Assembly: GCA_950022295.1 (NCBI GenBank)
Contig: OX465600.1
Span: forward strand, 205,497,782 to 205,561,781
Source of the DNA: Bromus sterilis
Lineage: Eukaryota > Streptophyta > Magnoliopsida > Poales > Poaceae
Direction of reading: 5' to 3'
Length of the DNA: 64,000 nucleotides
The notes beneath the pieces were generated by a model. The model was not told where the DNA came from and did no database searches. It worked only from the letters and a program-made list of their open reading frames with translations. This document shows positions 21,809 to 33,140 of this stretch, piece after piece. A program made the position numbers and the translations under genes. Numbering within the stretch: position 1 is the stretch's first letter; every line of letters starts with the position of its first letter.

Positions 21809-23381
21809 TGATACATCCAAAAAGCATCACTATTTTATATTGTGATTTCACCCTATTCATTGATATATTCCACTTTCAAGTATTGTTCTTATGTTGTTTT
21901 GGCTTATTTTACACAGTTTACAACTTTCCGGTGCTGAAGCAACAAAACCAGAATTCAGCGGTAAAAAGTGGATACCAAGTTGCTCAATCAGATCAAGTCC
22001 AAATGCGATGAAATTTTACGGGGAACATTTTTATGAAGATTGACTGGGGATCACCGAAGGAGGAGGTGAGGGGACCCACCAGGCAGCCAGAAGGGTGCCT
22101 GGCGCGGCCCCCCTCCTGGCCGCGCTAGTCACCCTCCTGAATGCTTGGTGGCCCCCCTCGGTGCCCCTCTCGCCTATAAGACCCCCTGGGGTGAAAACCC
22201 TAATAGAAGAGTCGTTTCCGTCTTTCTCCGCCGCCACAGGGCGGAAACCTACAGAGGAGAAAATCCATCTCTGGCGGGCAAATTCCGCCGGGGAGATCAC
22301 CTCCCGGAAGGGGAGATCGTCGCCATCATCATCATCGTCACGGGCATCATCAAGATCATCATCAACATCATCCCCAACATCAGCACCATCTCCATCTCCA
22401 TCCCATCTGATCTCACAATTGCAACTTGTGTTGTAATCCGTACTATCTATCCTCTCTACTCTGTTGGTGTTGATTACTACTTTGTGGTGAATGCTATTGA
22501 GTTTTGTTGGAGAAATATCATTGTGTCCAGATTGTTTATCACCCATCTATCACCTCTGATCATGATCTCTTTTATGTCTTGTGAGTAGTTACTTTAGTTC
22601 TTTAGAACATGGGAGAATTCTAGTTGTTAGTTGTCATATGATGTTGAAGTATTATGTGCTGTTTGATACTTAAGTGGTGTTGTTATTTCTCTAGTGGTGT
22701 TATGTGAGTCGAACACATTACACTTCACCTTTCATGGGCCTAGAGGAATACATTGTGCACAAAGGATGCTTATGGTGGGTTGCCGGAGTGACAGAAACCA
22801 GAACCCCAGTTCGCAGACTTTCGCACAAGGGAGTTATGGATCCTTGATCGTAATGCTGTGGTTAGGCTTATGCCTTAATTACTACCTTGTATTTGCGGAT
22901 GCTTGCAAGGTGTGTAATCATAAGAGTACACTTATCTTAGTCTAGAAGGTGTACTAGCATTGATCCACCCACCGACACTTATCAACACGATACATATTAC
23001 TTGGCGTAGTATGGTGAAAGTGACTTGACTATCTCTCCCGTGTTTTCTCGAGAACGCTTTAGCTTTTATAAGTTCAGTTCCCAGGCTTATCCTTTTTAAA
23101 GGATTGGGCCACTTGCTACTTCTCATTTACCCTGTTTACTTTGCCTGTCTTTTACTTTTCTGTTGCTTAAACCAAAAACCCCTAAATATTTACCTTTGAG
23201 TGTTTGCAGCCCTTTCCTTATCCAGTTTCACTTATTAACACCTTCTCCTCGTGGGATCGATACTCTTATTTATCGAAAAGCTACAATTGATCCCCTAGAC
23301 TTGTGGGTTATTAAGAATCGTTTATTGGCGCGGTTAAGAGGGAAGGAAACCCAACTAAACCTATTAACTTCTCCGCCATCA
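21809..23381 (+). repeat. 5' LTR of Athila element
   Basis: It starts TGATACATCC and ends CCGCCATCA. A GC-rich palindrome (about 22100-22125) lies 50 bases before TATAAG (22175-22180). A run of CATCAT trinucleotides at 22320-22380 makes the long open frames on both strands there. Those frames are not genes. Confidence 0.93.
22175..22180 (+). promoter_or_regulatory. Athila LTR core promoter TATAAG
   Basis: CGCCTATAAGACCCC follows the GC-rich palindrome and precedes a GAAAACCCTA leader. It is conserved at 30905-30910 in the 3' LTR and matches the usual distance to a start near 22205. Confidence 0.55.
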
Positions 23382-23392
23382 ACGAGCTTTTC

Positions 23393-23410
23393 TGGCGCCG
23401 TTGCCGGGGA
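23393..23410 (+). other. Primer binding site, tRNA-Asp
   Basis: TGGCGCCGTTGCCGGGGA is an exact complement of the 18 terminal bases of plant tRNA-Asp with CCA. It lies 11 bases after the LTR end. Confidence 0.9.
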
Positions 23411-23477
23411 GTGTAGCGCTATTGGTAAGTGAAGCCGGTAAGGGAACTTTTATTTTTTGTTGTTACTTTCAGTCCTT

Positions 23478-24160
23478 ATGGACTCTTCTGTTGTTGGTTC
23501 GTTGCTGGTAAGGAGCCGCCCCATGACTGTGGTGGTCACTCCTACCCCTACTGAAATTGTGCCCTATAAAATACCATCAGGTATTGTTGATTATGTCTTG
23601 GCTAATCGTTATACAGGAGAAGGACATCCGGGAGAACACCTGCTATATTTATCACAATTATGTTCTTTATTTAAGCTTGCAGGTGTGACGATGGAGTTCG
23701 TCATGAAGAAACTATTCTCCATATCACTCAAAGATAAAGCTTCAGATTGGTATAAGCTACTCGATAACTCTGATCTGCTTGAATGGCCAGAGCTTGTGTC
23801 TCTCTTTTATGCAAAGTTTTATGCTCTTCGTGAAATTTACCAAGACAGGAACTACATCTACAATTTTTGGTCTCGCGACGGAGAGAGCATCGCTCAAGCT
23901 TGGGGAGACTGAAGTCCCTAATGCTCAAATGCCCAAACCATGAGCTCCCCAAGGAAATTATACTTACAAACTTTTATGCCAGGCTTTCTCGTCAGGACAA
24001 GGAGATGTTGGATGCCTCCTCTAGTGGGGTATTCCAGACCAGAAGTATGGAAGAAAAATGAGATCTTATATAAAGGATCCAGAAGAACACTGAAGACTGG
24101 GAAATTGATAAAGGTATTGAACCCGCTATAAACTATGAGCATGACTACATTGAGAGTTAT
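23478..24160 (+). pseudogene. gag: gag of Athila element (broken)
   Basis: The frame from 23478 (MDSSVVGSLLVRS) runs 145 codons: YTGEGHPGEHLLYLSQLCSL, FSISLKDKASDWYKLLDN, WPELVSLFYAKFY and SIAQAWGD. This is the Retrotrans_gag domain, with its conserved W-x-x-L and helices. A stop at about 23910 and frameshifts follow. The text goes on as LKSLMLKCPNHELP and FYARLSRQDKEMLDASSSG near 23915-24035. No zinc knuckle is visible and the region is shorter than a full Athila gag, so part is deleted. Confidence 0.8.
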
Positions 24161-25053
24161 GTGAAGACCGATTACTTTAATTCCTTTTGCTCTAAATTTG
24201 GTCTTGATTCCCAGCTAATGGTTGACTTTTGCAAGGACTTTGCTTCTCATATTGATTCTTCCAGGAAGAAGGAGAGTCAACATCATAAACCTTTCAAGGA
24301 GTCACCAATTGAGATTAATGTTACTGATCCTGTTTTACCTGCAGTTGTGTATGAACAGCCTCCTTACCCCTCCAGGATAAAGGAGCACTCTTTTGTTATA
24401 GGTATTCTAAACAAGAATGGAAGGACCACTGACGAACCTGAGGACATGATAAAGGTCCAGCCTCAAGTTGCAATGCTCAAGGATCTGGTAACCAGTGATA
24501 TCGAAGAATCCACTATTAGTTTTTGTACTGTTGCCACTAACATTGTCACAGCCAGGAACAAAGGCCCAATTTCAGGTACACCAGTTGTATCTCTCAAAAT
24601 AGGAGATCATAATTACTATGGGCTATGTGATTTGGGATCTAGCGTCAGCGCTATTCCCTTCACACTTTATCAAGAGATCATGCACGAGATTCAGCCGTGT
24701 GAGATCGAGGACATAGATGTCACTATCCATCTTGCAAATAAATAAACAATCTCTCCAGTTGGGATTGTAAGAGATGTTGAAGTACTCTGCGGGAAGGTAA
24801 AATATCCTACAAACTTTCTTGTACTTGGTTCAGTGCAAGATAGTTTTTTCCCTATTATCTTTGGTAGGCCCTTCCTCAGCACTTGCGGAGCTATAATAGA
24901 TTGCAAGAAAGGTAAAGTTTCTGTTAGATTCAACGGTGAGCCGTATGAATTCAATTTTCTAAGTTTTCTAAGCAGCCTCGTGGTCCTAACCTGTCAAGTA
25001 ATGACAAAATTATTGAAGAAATTGCTTCCATTGCTATTCCTCCTAATGACACT
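24161..25053 (+). pseudogene. pol: Protease region of Athila pol
   Basis: The frame from 24161 carries a linker and then the protease: VSLKIGDHNYYGLCDLGSSV (D-L-G-S in place of D-S/T-G or D-L-G-A), then IPFTLYQEIM. A TAA at 24743-24745, probably from CAA, interrupts it. The same frame continues past 24746 with FFPIIFGRPFLSTCGAIIDC and KKGKVSVRFNG. Near 24960 one frameshift leads into the RT frame. Whether D-L-G-S would be active is unknown. Confidence 0.8.
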
Positions 25054-28000
25054 TTGCAGCAATTTATGGAAGACCACGAGAATGATATACATATGCAGGA
25101 GAGGGATGAACTAGAAGACATAATTTTAAGACAAACTCCCATCCTGAAGCACAACCTCCCGGTTGAACCTTTAGGAATCCTCTCGCAACCGAAAGAAGAC
25201 CCGATGTTCGACCTAAAACCACTATCCAATACGCTCAAGTATGCTTATTTAGATGAAAAGAAAGTATATCCTGTTATTATCAATTCTAACCTTTCAGGGT
25301 ATGAGGAAGAGCGATTATTGGAGACACTCCGCAGACACCGAGGTGCTATTGGCTATACTCTTGATGATCTCAAGGGTATTAGTCCATCCATTTGCCAACA
25401 TACTATCAATCTCGAGCCCGATGCTAAACCGGTTGTTGATCATCAACGACGGTTGAACCCAAAGATGAAGGACGTGGTTAGGACGGAGGTTCTCAAACTT
25501 CTAGCCGCAGGTATCATCTATCCTATAGCTGATAGTAAGTGGGTAAGTCCCGTTCATTGTGTTCCTAAGAAAGGAGGTATGACTCTTGTTCCTAATGATA
25601 AAAATGAACTAATACCTCAAAGGACTATTATTGGATATACAAAGTGTATTGATTTCAGGAAGTTGAACAAGGCCACCTGGAAGGACCACTATCCTTTTCC
25701 CTTTATTGATCAGATGCTCGAGCGGTTGTCTAAAAAGACCCACTTCTGCTATCTTGATGGGTACTCTGGCTTCTCCCAGATTCACGTCAACACCTCGGAT
25801 CATGAGAAGACCACTTTCACGTGTCCTTATGGTACTTATAGTTATAGGCGCATTCCTTTTGGTTTGTGTAATACACTTGCTACTTTTCAGAGGTGTATGT
25901 CTGCAATATTTCATGGTTTCTATGAGGAGATTTTAGAAGTTTTCATGGACCACTTTTCCGTCTATGGAAACTCCTTTGACCACTGTCTCCAAAATCTTAA
26001 TAAAGTTTTGCAGATATGTGAAGAAACAAATTTGGTGCTCAATTGGGAGAAGTGACATTTCATGATTAACGAAGGGATAGTTCTTGGACACAAGATTTCC
26101 GAGAGGGGAATTGAAGTGGACAAGGCAAAAATTGAAGCTATTGAAAGGATGCCTTATCCAAGGGACATTAAAGGTATTCGTAGTTTTCTAGGCCATGCTG
26201 GTTTCTATAGAAGATTTATCAAGGACTTTTCTAAGATCTCGAGACCCCTTACCAATCTTCTCCAGAATGATGCCCCTTTTGTATTTGATTAAGATTGTAA
26301 GGAAGCTTTTGAAGTTCTTAAGAAAGCCTTGATAACCGCTCCTATAGTACAACCACCTGACTGGAATTTGCCCTTTGAAATTATGTGTGATGCTAGTGAT
26401 TTTGCTGTTGGAGCTGTTTTAGGACAAAATGTTGGCAAGAAGTTGAATGACATCCACTATGCCAGCAAAACACTTGATAGTGCTCAAAAGAATTATGCTA
26501 CTACCGAGAAGGAATTCTTGGCAGTGGTGTTTGCTTATGATAAGTTTATGCCGTATATTGTTGATTCTAAAGTTATTATTCATACGGACCATGCTGCCAT
26601 TAAGTATCTCGTGCAAAAAAAGGATGCCAAACCAAGAGTCATTAGATGGGTACTCCTTCTTCAAGAATTTGATTTGCAGATTGTCGATAGAAAAGGAGAA
26701 GATAATCCCGTGGCGGATAATCTTTCAAGGATGGAGGATATCCCGCACGATCCTATTCTAGTCAACGACAGTTTCCCAGATGAACAACTTGCTGTTGTAA
26801 AAGTACAATCTCATTCCGACCCTTGGTTTGCAGATTATGCTAATTTTATCGTTGCAAAGTTTTTGCCTCCAGGTTTCACATTTCAGTAGAGGAAGAAATT
26901 CTTCACGGATTTGAGGCATTACTTTTGGGATGATCCACATCTTTATAAAGAAGGTGTGGACGGGATCGTAAGATGGTGTATACCGGAGCACGAGCAGCAG
27001 GACATTCTTCGACAATGTCACGATAGTCCCTATGGAGGACATCACGCTGGTGAAAGGACCGCACATAAAGTTTTACAATCAGGTTCTTATTGGCCTACTC
27101 TCTTTAAGGACGCCCGAAGGTACATTCTATCTTGTGATAAGTGTCAGAGAGTTGGTAACATTAGCAGGAGAAATGAGATGCCTATAAATTACTCACTAGT
27201 GATCGAACCTTTCGATTGCTGGGGTTTTGATTTTATGGGTCCTTCTCCTCCTTCACACAAGTACACACACATCTTAGTTGCTGTCGATTATGTAACCAAG
27301 TGGGTCGAAGCAATCCCCACTGAGAGTGCTGATCACAAGACATCTTTGAAAATGCTCAAAGATGTAATTTTTCCTAGGTTTGGAGTACCAAGGTACCTCA
27401 TGACAGATGGAGGGTCACACTTCACGCATGGAGCTTTTAGGAAAGCTCTAGCCAAGTACAATGTCAATCATAGGATTGCATCATCGTACCACCCTCAAAC
27501 TAGTGGGCAAGTTGAGCTCACCAATAGGTAGATCAAGTTGATCTTGCAGAAAACAGTAAACAGTTCTAGAAAGGACTGGTCAAAGAAGTTAGGAGATGCT
27601 TTGTGGGCATATAGAACTGTTTAGAAAAACCCCATGGGCATGTCTCCGTTTAAGATGGTCTATGGCAAGGCTTGCCATTTACCATTAGAGTTAGAGTATA
27701 AAGCTTTTTGGGCTGTCATAGAGCTGAATGCTGACCCAAAGTTAGCTGGTTAAAAGCGTCTCATGAACTTGAATTCTGTAGATGAGTGGAGAAGTGAAGC
27801 TTACGAGAGCACTAGAATGTTCAAGGAAAAGGTAAAGAATTGGCACGATAAAATATTTCTGAAACGTGAATTCAATGTTGGTGATAAATTTTTATTGTTT
27901 AGATCTCGTTTCAGGTTTTCTCCAGGTAAACTACTTTCTAGATGGGAAGGACCTTTTCATATCGAAGAAGTATATCAGTCGGGTGCAATTAAGATCAATA

Positions 28001-28089
28001 ATTTTGAAGGCACCAAACCTCAAATTGTGAATGGACAAAGACTCAAACAGATATGGCAGGTGATCCAATCAATGTGGATGAAAACATGA
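25054..28089 (+). pseudogene. pol: Athila RT, RNase H and integrase in one frame with six stops
   Basis: A single reading frame runs for 3 kb with no frameshift but with in-frame stops at 26053, 26290, 26887, 27529, near 27622 and near 27751. RT: PVHCVPKKGGMT, IDFRKLNKATWKDHYPFPF, YLDGYSGFSQI, then FMDHFSVYGN, where the second catalytic Asp is His (codon 25951-25953). RNase H: FEIMCDASDFAVGAVLGQ, TEKEFLAVV and IIHTDHAAIKY. Integrase: H-H-C-C with CDKCQRVG, first Asp in GFDFMGP, second in LMTDGGSHF, Glu in QTSGQVELTNR. The C-terminal part has FSPGKLLSRWEGPF. The RT would be inactive even without the stops. Confidence 0.92.
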
Positions 28090-28239
28090 TATATACAAGT
28101 ACTCATGAAGAACATGTTGCTGCCCAGTTTCAGACTCCGGCAGGAGCAGAATTAGAAAAGCTATGAATTATGGTAAGAAAACACCGCGAACGTCAATAAA
28201 AGTTAACTTTTCCGAGTTTTTGCAAAATTAGGAAAATTC

Positions 28240-28410
28240 CAAGCCCGAGTGGAGCCGGAGAGGAGCTCCAGGGAGGCCAGGAGGCCCCCTGACGCGGCCC
28301 CACTCCTGGCCGCGCCGGGCACCCTCCTGGCTGCCCTGGACTCCGCCTCCGACTCCACCTAGGCTTGAAACCTTCCTTCTGTTACAGAAATTTTTGCTAT
28401 ATATTTGCCC
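28240..28410 (+). promoter_or_regulatory. Promoter-like module after Athila pol
   Basis: Positions 28293-28317 form a GC palindrome (GCGGCCCC / GGCCGCG) within an LTR-like stretch (GAGCTCCAGG, GCACCCTCCTGGC). TATATATTT follows at 28400-28408. The order GC palindrome, CACCCTCC, TATA repeats that of the LTR promoter at 22100-22180. A TTCTGTTACAG acceptor-like site at 28378-28388 lies between. Together they suggest separate expression of the next ORF, by its own promoter or by splicing. Confidence 0.45.
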
Positions 28411-28933
28411 GGATAGTCCCGGCACCGTATCTCTCGATTTCGCGTGTTTTCTTTCTCGGTCTGCTTTCTGCGAGGGGGAAAAGCCGTTGCTGAAGATGCT
28501 ATCTTGTGGAACGAGCGGAGAGGACTTCTTGGGATGGCGTCTACGTCAAGTTCAGAAGGATCTTAATCAAGGGAAGCACGTTGATTGGTCTACCGAAGAA
28601 TAAATTCCCGCAAGACAAGCGGAGATGGAGTGTGTCGTGAGAGAGGAAGTCAAGACTATCACTGCCCAACAACAAGGAGGTCCAAGCAATCCCATCATGG
28701 TGGGATCTGTCCAACCTCTGTATGATCTTTCTCTTAACCTTTCAGGGCCCTCCACTTCACTCGAAGATCAACGCATGCTTTCCACCATCTCCGAGGCCTA
28801 CCGCATCACCAACCAACTCTGCGAATATTTCCGTGTACTAAAAATACGAGTGGAAGTCTTGCAGTCAGGGAACCAAACCCTTTGCCTTGTCATCAGGGAT
28901 CTGAAGAAACAACCACAACAAGATGAGGAGTAA
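28394..28933 (+). pseudogene. Small ORF after Athila integrase, coiled-coil-like
   Basis: Two open pieces in one frame (28394-28603 and on to 28933) are separated only by a TAA at 28601-28603, in VDWSTEE*IPARQAEM. An alternative start in another frame at 28534 (MASTSSSEGS) suggests the true N-terminus was joined by one base shift. The product would be about 120-180 residues: a polar N-terminus, AQQQGGPSNP, then a helical stretch with heptad-like hydrophobic spacing (ISEAYRITNQLCEYF, VLQSGNQTLC) and a DLKKQPQQDEE tail. It sits where Athila elements often carry an env-like ORF, but shows no signal peptide or membrane segment. Its function is unknown. Confidence 0.55.
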
Positions 28934-30529
28934 AACTCCTCGGGTAATGGCATCCCCTTAGCTTGTTCCAAGATTGGGGGAGTGCCCGGTATCTTTATCT
29001 TTATCTTTTTCTTTAGGCGTCAAGTAGAGTCGTATCATGTCTAGGGAGGTCACTTTATGAAATAGGTGTTGCTTTGAGGTCTATCACTCCTCTTGTGGAG
29101 AGCTTTGTATCCGTGAGTGTGGAGTTGTCTATGAAGGAATATTAATGAGAAGTCTATTGGTTTCTTCGCTGCACTTGGTATTCTCTTCACGCAATCGACA
29201 TTATGAGCTGATTCTTATGGGGAGTATTGACCTTATATCAGGTATGGCTTCGAAAACTTTATTTAATCTTGGCAAGTATAGATTTGGTCATAACAACAAG
29301 CATGTTTTTCTCAAAGTAGCGACATAGCCAAAACCTTTGATTATGCTTGAAGTGTTATGTTCACAAGGAAGACAATTTGATGTTTCATGCTAGTTTTGAT
29401 GTTTATGCTTTGTATTGCTTGCATTTAAGTTGTCATCAATTGTCTGCTCTCTCAAAGCCTTGCTAGCCAAAACTCTGTACTAAGAGGAATTCTACTTTTA
29501 CTTCCATACCTTGAAACCAACTTCTTCCACTTTACTCCACCATACCTTCCTACTTGTGGTATTTCACTACCACTCCTAAATTATATAATCTATGTGCTAT
29601 CTTTAGATGTTCAAAATCTTCTGTTTTGTGCCACTGATTCAGCTCATGAGAAAGTGGTGGGTGACCCATGATCTTATGAATTTGGACAAGTTTTATCTTG
29701 GGATTGCATGTCTAATCGGCAACCCCTAATACGAGAAGGGACTGGCATGAGTGCCCATCTCGTAAAAGATAAATACTAACACACAAGTTCCTTCGCCCTT
29801 TTACGAGTGATAAACAAAGGAATCCATGGGGATGTGATCGTCCCCACATGGGATCCGTTCCTCGAAACTTGTCCAAATCATGAAGTGAGTGAGTTATCTA
29901 TCAGTAGTCGTTGACGGATCATGCACCTCCTAAAGTTTATTTTTATTCTGTTTGATCTAGAGATGGCACATAAGTTTTCCCTGCTTACCCTTTTGCACGG
30001 GGTTTATATTTATTTTGTGCCGAGTCAGTCCTTCCTACTTCCTTCCTTTCTTGAGAGAGAACAAACATTTGATGTTGATAAAGATGCTTGCATATAAAGT
30101 TGCATTGAAATCTAGCATGTTACATCTTTGTTGACATTATCTTTTGATAAGTGAGTTGTTTGCAAAAGCTCATGCTTACTAAAAATCTTCCTTTGTCACA
30201 TGTGCACTTCTTGATTAATAGCATGTTCTTTCAAAAGCTTCAACTGTCCCATTATAAGTGAAAGAACAAAAGTAAAATTTATTAGTTGTTCCTTGACCAA
30301 GGCTATGTTTGTCATGATTTGATGAGTTTTCCAGGTCCTACTTTGTTATAATTGTTACTAATTTCTCATAAGGACCTTGTGAGTTGAGGTTTCTGTTGAG
30401 GATGTTTAAGTTTGGTGAGGAATCTTGATGCTTCTTGTTCGTATTCTTTTATCGACACATCACTCTCTAAACATGTGGACAGTTTTACCGAGCTCAGCAA
30501 TCGCTTGAGGACAAGTGAGGTCTAATCTT
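28934..30529 (+). other. Athila 3' non-coding region
   Basis: This AT-rich stretch has no supported gene. AAGATTGGGGGAGTGCC at 28971-28987 resembles the terminal purine tract and may be a second, internal one. A CTTTATCTTTATC pyrimidine run follows. Confidence 0.7.
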
Positions 30530-30537
30530 GGGGGAGT
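30530..30537 (+). other. Polypurine tract of Athila element
   Basis: TCTTGGGGGAGT ends exactly at the TG of the 3' LTR. Confidence 0.85.
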
Positions 30538-32118
30538 TGATACGTCCAAAAAGCATCACTATTTTATATTGTGATTTCACCCTATTCATTGATATATTCC
30601 ACTTTAAAGTATTGTTCTTATGTTGTTTTGGCTTATTTTACAAAGTTTACAACTTTCCGGTGCCGAAACAGCAGAACCAGAATTCAGTGGTAAAAAGTGG
30701 ATACCAAGTTGCTGAATCAGATCAAGTCCAAATGCGGTGAAATTTTACGGGGAGCATTTTTATGAAGATTGACTGGGGATCACCGAAGGAGGAGGTGAGG
30801 GGACCCACCAGGCAGCCAGAAGGGTGCCTGGCGCGGCCCCCCTCCTGGCCGCGCCAGGCACCCTCCTCGATGCTTGGTGCCCCCCCTCGGTGCCCCCTCT
30901 CGCCTATAAGACCCCCTTGGGGTGAAAACCCTAAAATAAGAGTCGTTTCCGTGTTTCGCCGCCTCCACGGGACGGAAACCTACAGATGAGAAAAGCCATC
31001 TCCGGCGGGCTGATTCCGCCGGGGAGATCACCTCCCGGAAGGGGAGATCGTCGCCATCATCATCATCATCGTCACGGGTATCATCGAGATCATCCTCAAC
31101 ATCATCCCCAACATCAGCACCATCTCCATCTCCATCCCATCTGATCTCACAATTGTAACTTGTGTTGTAATCCGTACTATCTATCCTCTGTAATCTGTTG
31201 GTGTTGATTATTACTTTGTGGTGAATGCTATTGAGTTTTGTTGGAGAAATATCATTGTGTCCAGATTGTTTATCACCCATCTATCACCTCTGATCATGAT
31301 CTCTTTTATGTCTTGTGAGTAGTTACTTTAGTTCTTGAGAACATGGGAGAAGTCTAGTTGTTAGTAGTCATATGATGTTGAAGTATTATGTGTTTTTTGA
31401 TACTTAAGTTGTGTTGTTATTTCTCTAGTGGTGTTATGTGACTCGAACACATAACACTTCACCTTTCATGGGCCTAGAGGAATACATTGTGCACAAAGGA
31501 TGCTTATGGTGGGTTGCCGGAGTGACAGAAACCTGAACCCCAGTTCGCAGACTTTCGCACAAGGGAGATATGGATCCTTGATCGTAATGTTGTGGTTAGG
31601 CTTGTGCCTTAATTACTACCTTGTATTTGCGGATGCTTGCAAGGTGTGTAATCATCAGAGTACACTTATCTTAGTCTAGAAGGTGTACTAGCATTTATCC
31701 ACCCACCGACACTTATCAACACGATACATATTACTTGGCGTAGTATGGTGAAAGTGACTTGACTATCTCTCCCGTGTTTTCTCGAGAACGCTTTAGCTTT
31801 TATAAGTTCAGTTCCTAGGCTTATCCTTGTTAAAGGATTGGACCACTTGCTACTTCTCAGTTACCCTGTTTACTTTTCCTGTCTTTTACTTTTCTATTGC
31901 TTAAACCAAAAACCCTTAAATATTTACCTTTGAGTGTTTGCAGCCCTTTCCTTATCCAGTGTTACTTATAAACACCTTCTGCTCCTCGTGGGATCGATAC
32001 TCTTATTTATCGAAAAGCTACAATTGATCTCCTAGACTTGTGGGTTATCAAGAATTGTTTATTGGCGCGGTTAACAGGGAAGGCAACCCAACTAAACCTA
32101 TTAACTTCTCCACCATGA
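30538..32118 (+). repeat. 3' LTR of Athila element
   Basis: It starts TGATACGTCC and ends CCACCATGA, where the 5' LTR has ATCA, one base changed. It is followed by ACATA. TATAAG lies at 30905-30910. The ORFs inside are shadows. Confidence 0.93.
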
Positions 32119-32123
32119 ACATA

Positions 32124-32669
32124 CAAGTCCGCTAACTGGCTCGCAGTTTTGGATTCACGAACGGGGAGGAAGTGAGCAACTTTGGAAAGTCTATCCACGA
32201 CAACGAAGATGGCATCATTTCCTTTCTGGGTTTTGAAAAGCCAGTGATGAAATCCATACTGACTTTGTCCCATTTCCACTCTGGAATAGGCAAAGGTTGA
32301 AGAGTACATTTTTGTCTTAATGCGACGACAAACATCACATTCAGCAATGAACTGAGAAATTTGTCGCTTCATCCTAGTCCACCAAAATCTCTGGCGTAGG
32401 TCTTGGTACATTTTTGTGCTACCAGGATGAATCGAAAGGGGTGTATCATGGGCCTCCTTAAGAATTAGCCTCCTAAGAATGTGTTTTCGTGGTACAACCA
32501 ATCGAGTGCCAAAGAAAACGTCACCTTGATCATTTATGGAGAAACATTTAGCAACTCCGCTAGAAATGTTCTTCTTGATCTCTCAAATACGACCATCACG
32601 TTTCTGGGTGTCTATGATTTTATCCTCAAGGATTGGTTTCCCCACCAAGGTAGAAAGATTACCATGAGG
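32124..32669 (-). pseudogene. pol: X integrase N-terminal part
   Basis: On the minus strand this gives the zinc domain (AHDTPLSIHPGSTKMY, FWWTRMKRQISQFIAECDVC) and then the start of the core with IFVVVDRLSKVAHFLPVRES. A frameshift or small deletion near 32270 disturbs the stretch of the first catalytic Asp, where the text GFHHWLF stands in place of MDFITGF. The upstream side is cut by the solo LTR at GACAA, and the downstream side by the Athila element. It aligns with 46627-47175 of element Y. Confidence 0.88.
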
Positions 32670-33132
32670 GACAATGTAACAACCCCGATTTCACAAAAAA
32701 TAAAAAAAGATCGGTGGGAATTGTTTGATTGTCTGATTTGTTTGCGGTGTTTGCATCCCTGATTTATCGATCGGCGATTATTTTCCCCCTCTTATCTCGT
32801 ATCGGACGGAGACCGACCTTTGCCTCCCTGACACTCGACCTTTGCGACACCGTGTTTCACCCGATCACCGTCGTGAAAACCGCACAAGACCAGCCGCAGC
32901 CAACGGAACGAAAAACCCCGTTTAATAAGTAAACGGGTTATTTTTATACCGCGCCGGAAAGTGTTCTCGGAACGGTGCCAGCGCGAGGTGAACACCACCG
33001 TCTCGACGCGCTGGTCACGCAGTTCGAAGTTTTATCCGAATCGGAGGTCCTGCGGGCCCCCGGCGGTCAGAAACGTAAACACCGCGTGCACGAGAGAGAA
33101 ACATGGGATGTTTTTGCAAACTTCCAGCCACC

Positions 33133-33140
33133 TATATAAA
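33133..33140 (+). promoter_or_regulatory. TATATAAA of giant solo LTR
   Basis: CCTATATAAAGACC is followed about 35 bases on by CTAGGGTTTCCCTAGC, a typical plant leader start. This puts the U3/R boundary near 33165. The GC-rich frames after it (33186-33794) lack a normal ATG start and are not supported as genes. Confidence 0.6.

Larger units (their letters stand above)
21809..32118 (+). mobile_element. Complete Athila-lineage Gypsy element (10.3 kb)
   Basis: It has LTRs of 1573 and 1581 bp, a tRNA-Asp primer site, gag, protease, RT, RNase H, integrase, a small ORF after the integrase, a long 3' non-coding region and a purine tract, with target duplication ACATA. Athila assignment rests on the pol sequence (RT FMDxFSVYG, integrase GFDFMGP), the tRNA-Asp primer and the extra ORF after integrase. 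In the first 270 LTR bases I count 11 differences, about 4 percent, so it is younger than the Tat element and younger than X. All genes carry stops. Confidence 0.93.

Noticed and set aside
23393..23410. Primer sites as tRNA genes
   Set aside because: Only the 3'-end complement is present. No cloverleaf can be drawn around 23393, 61954 or 41384.
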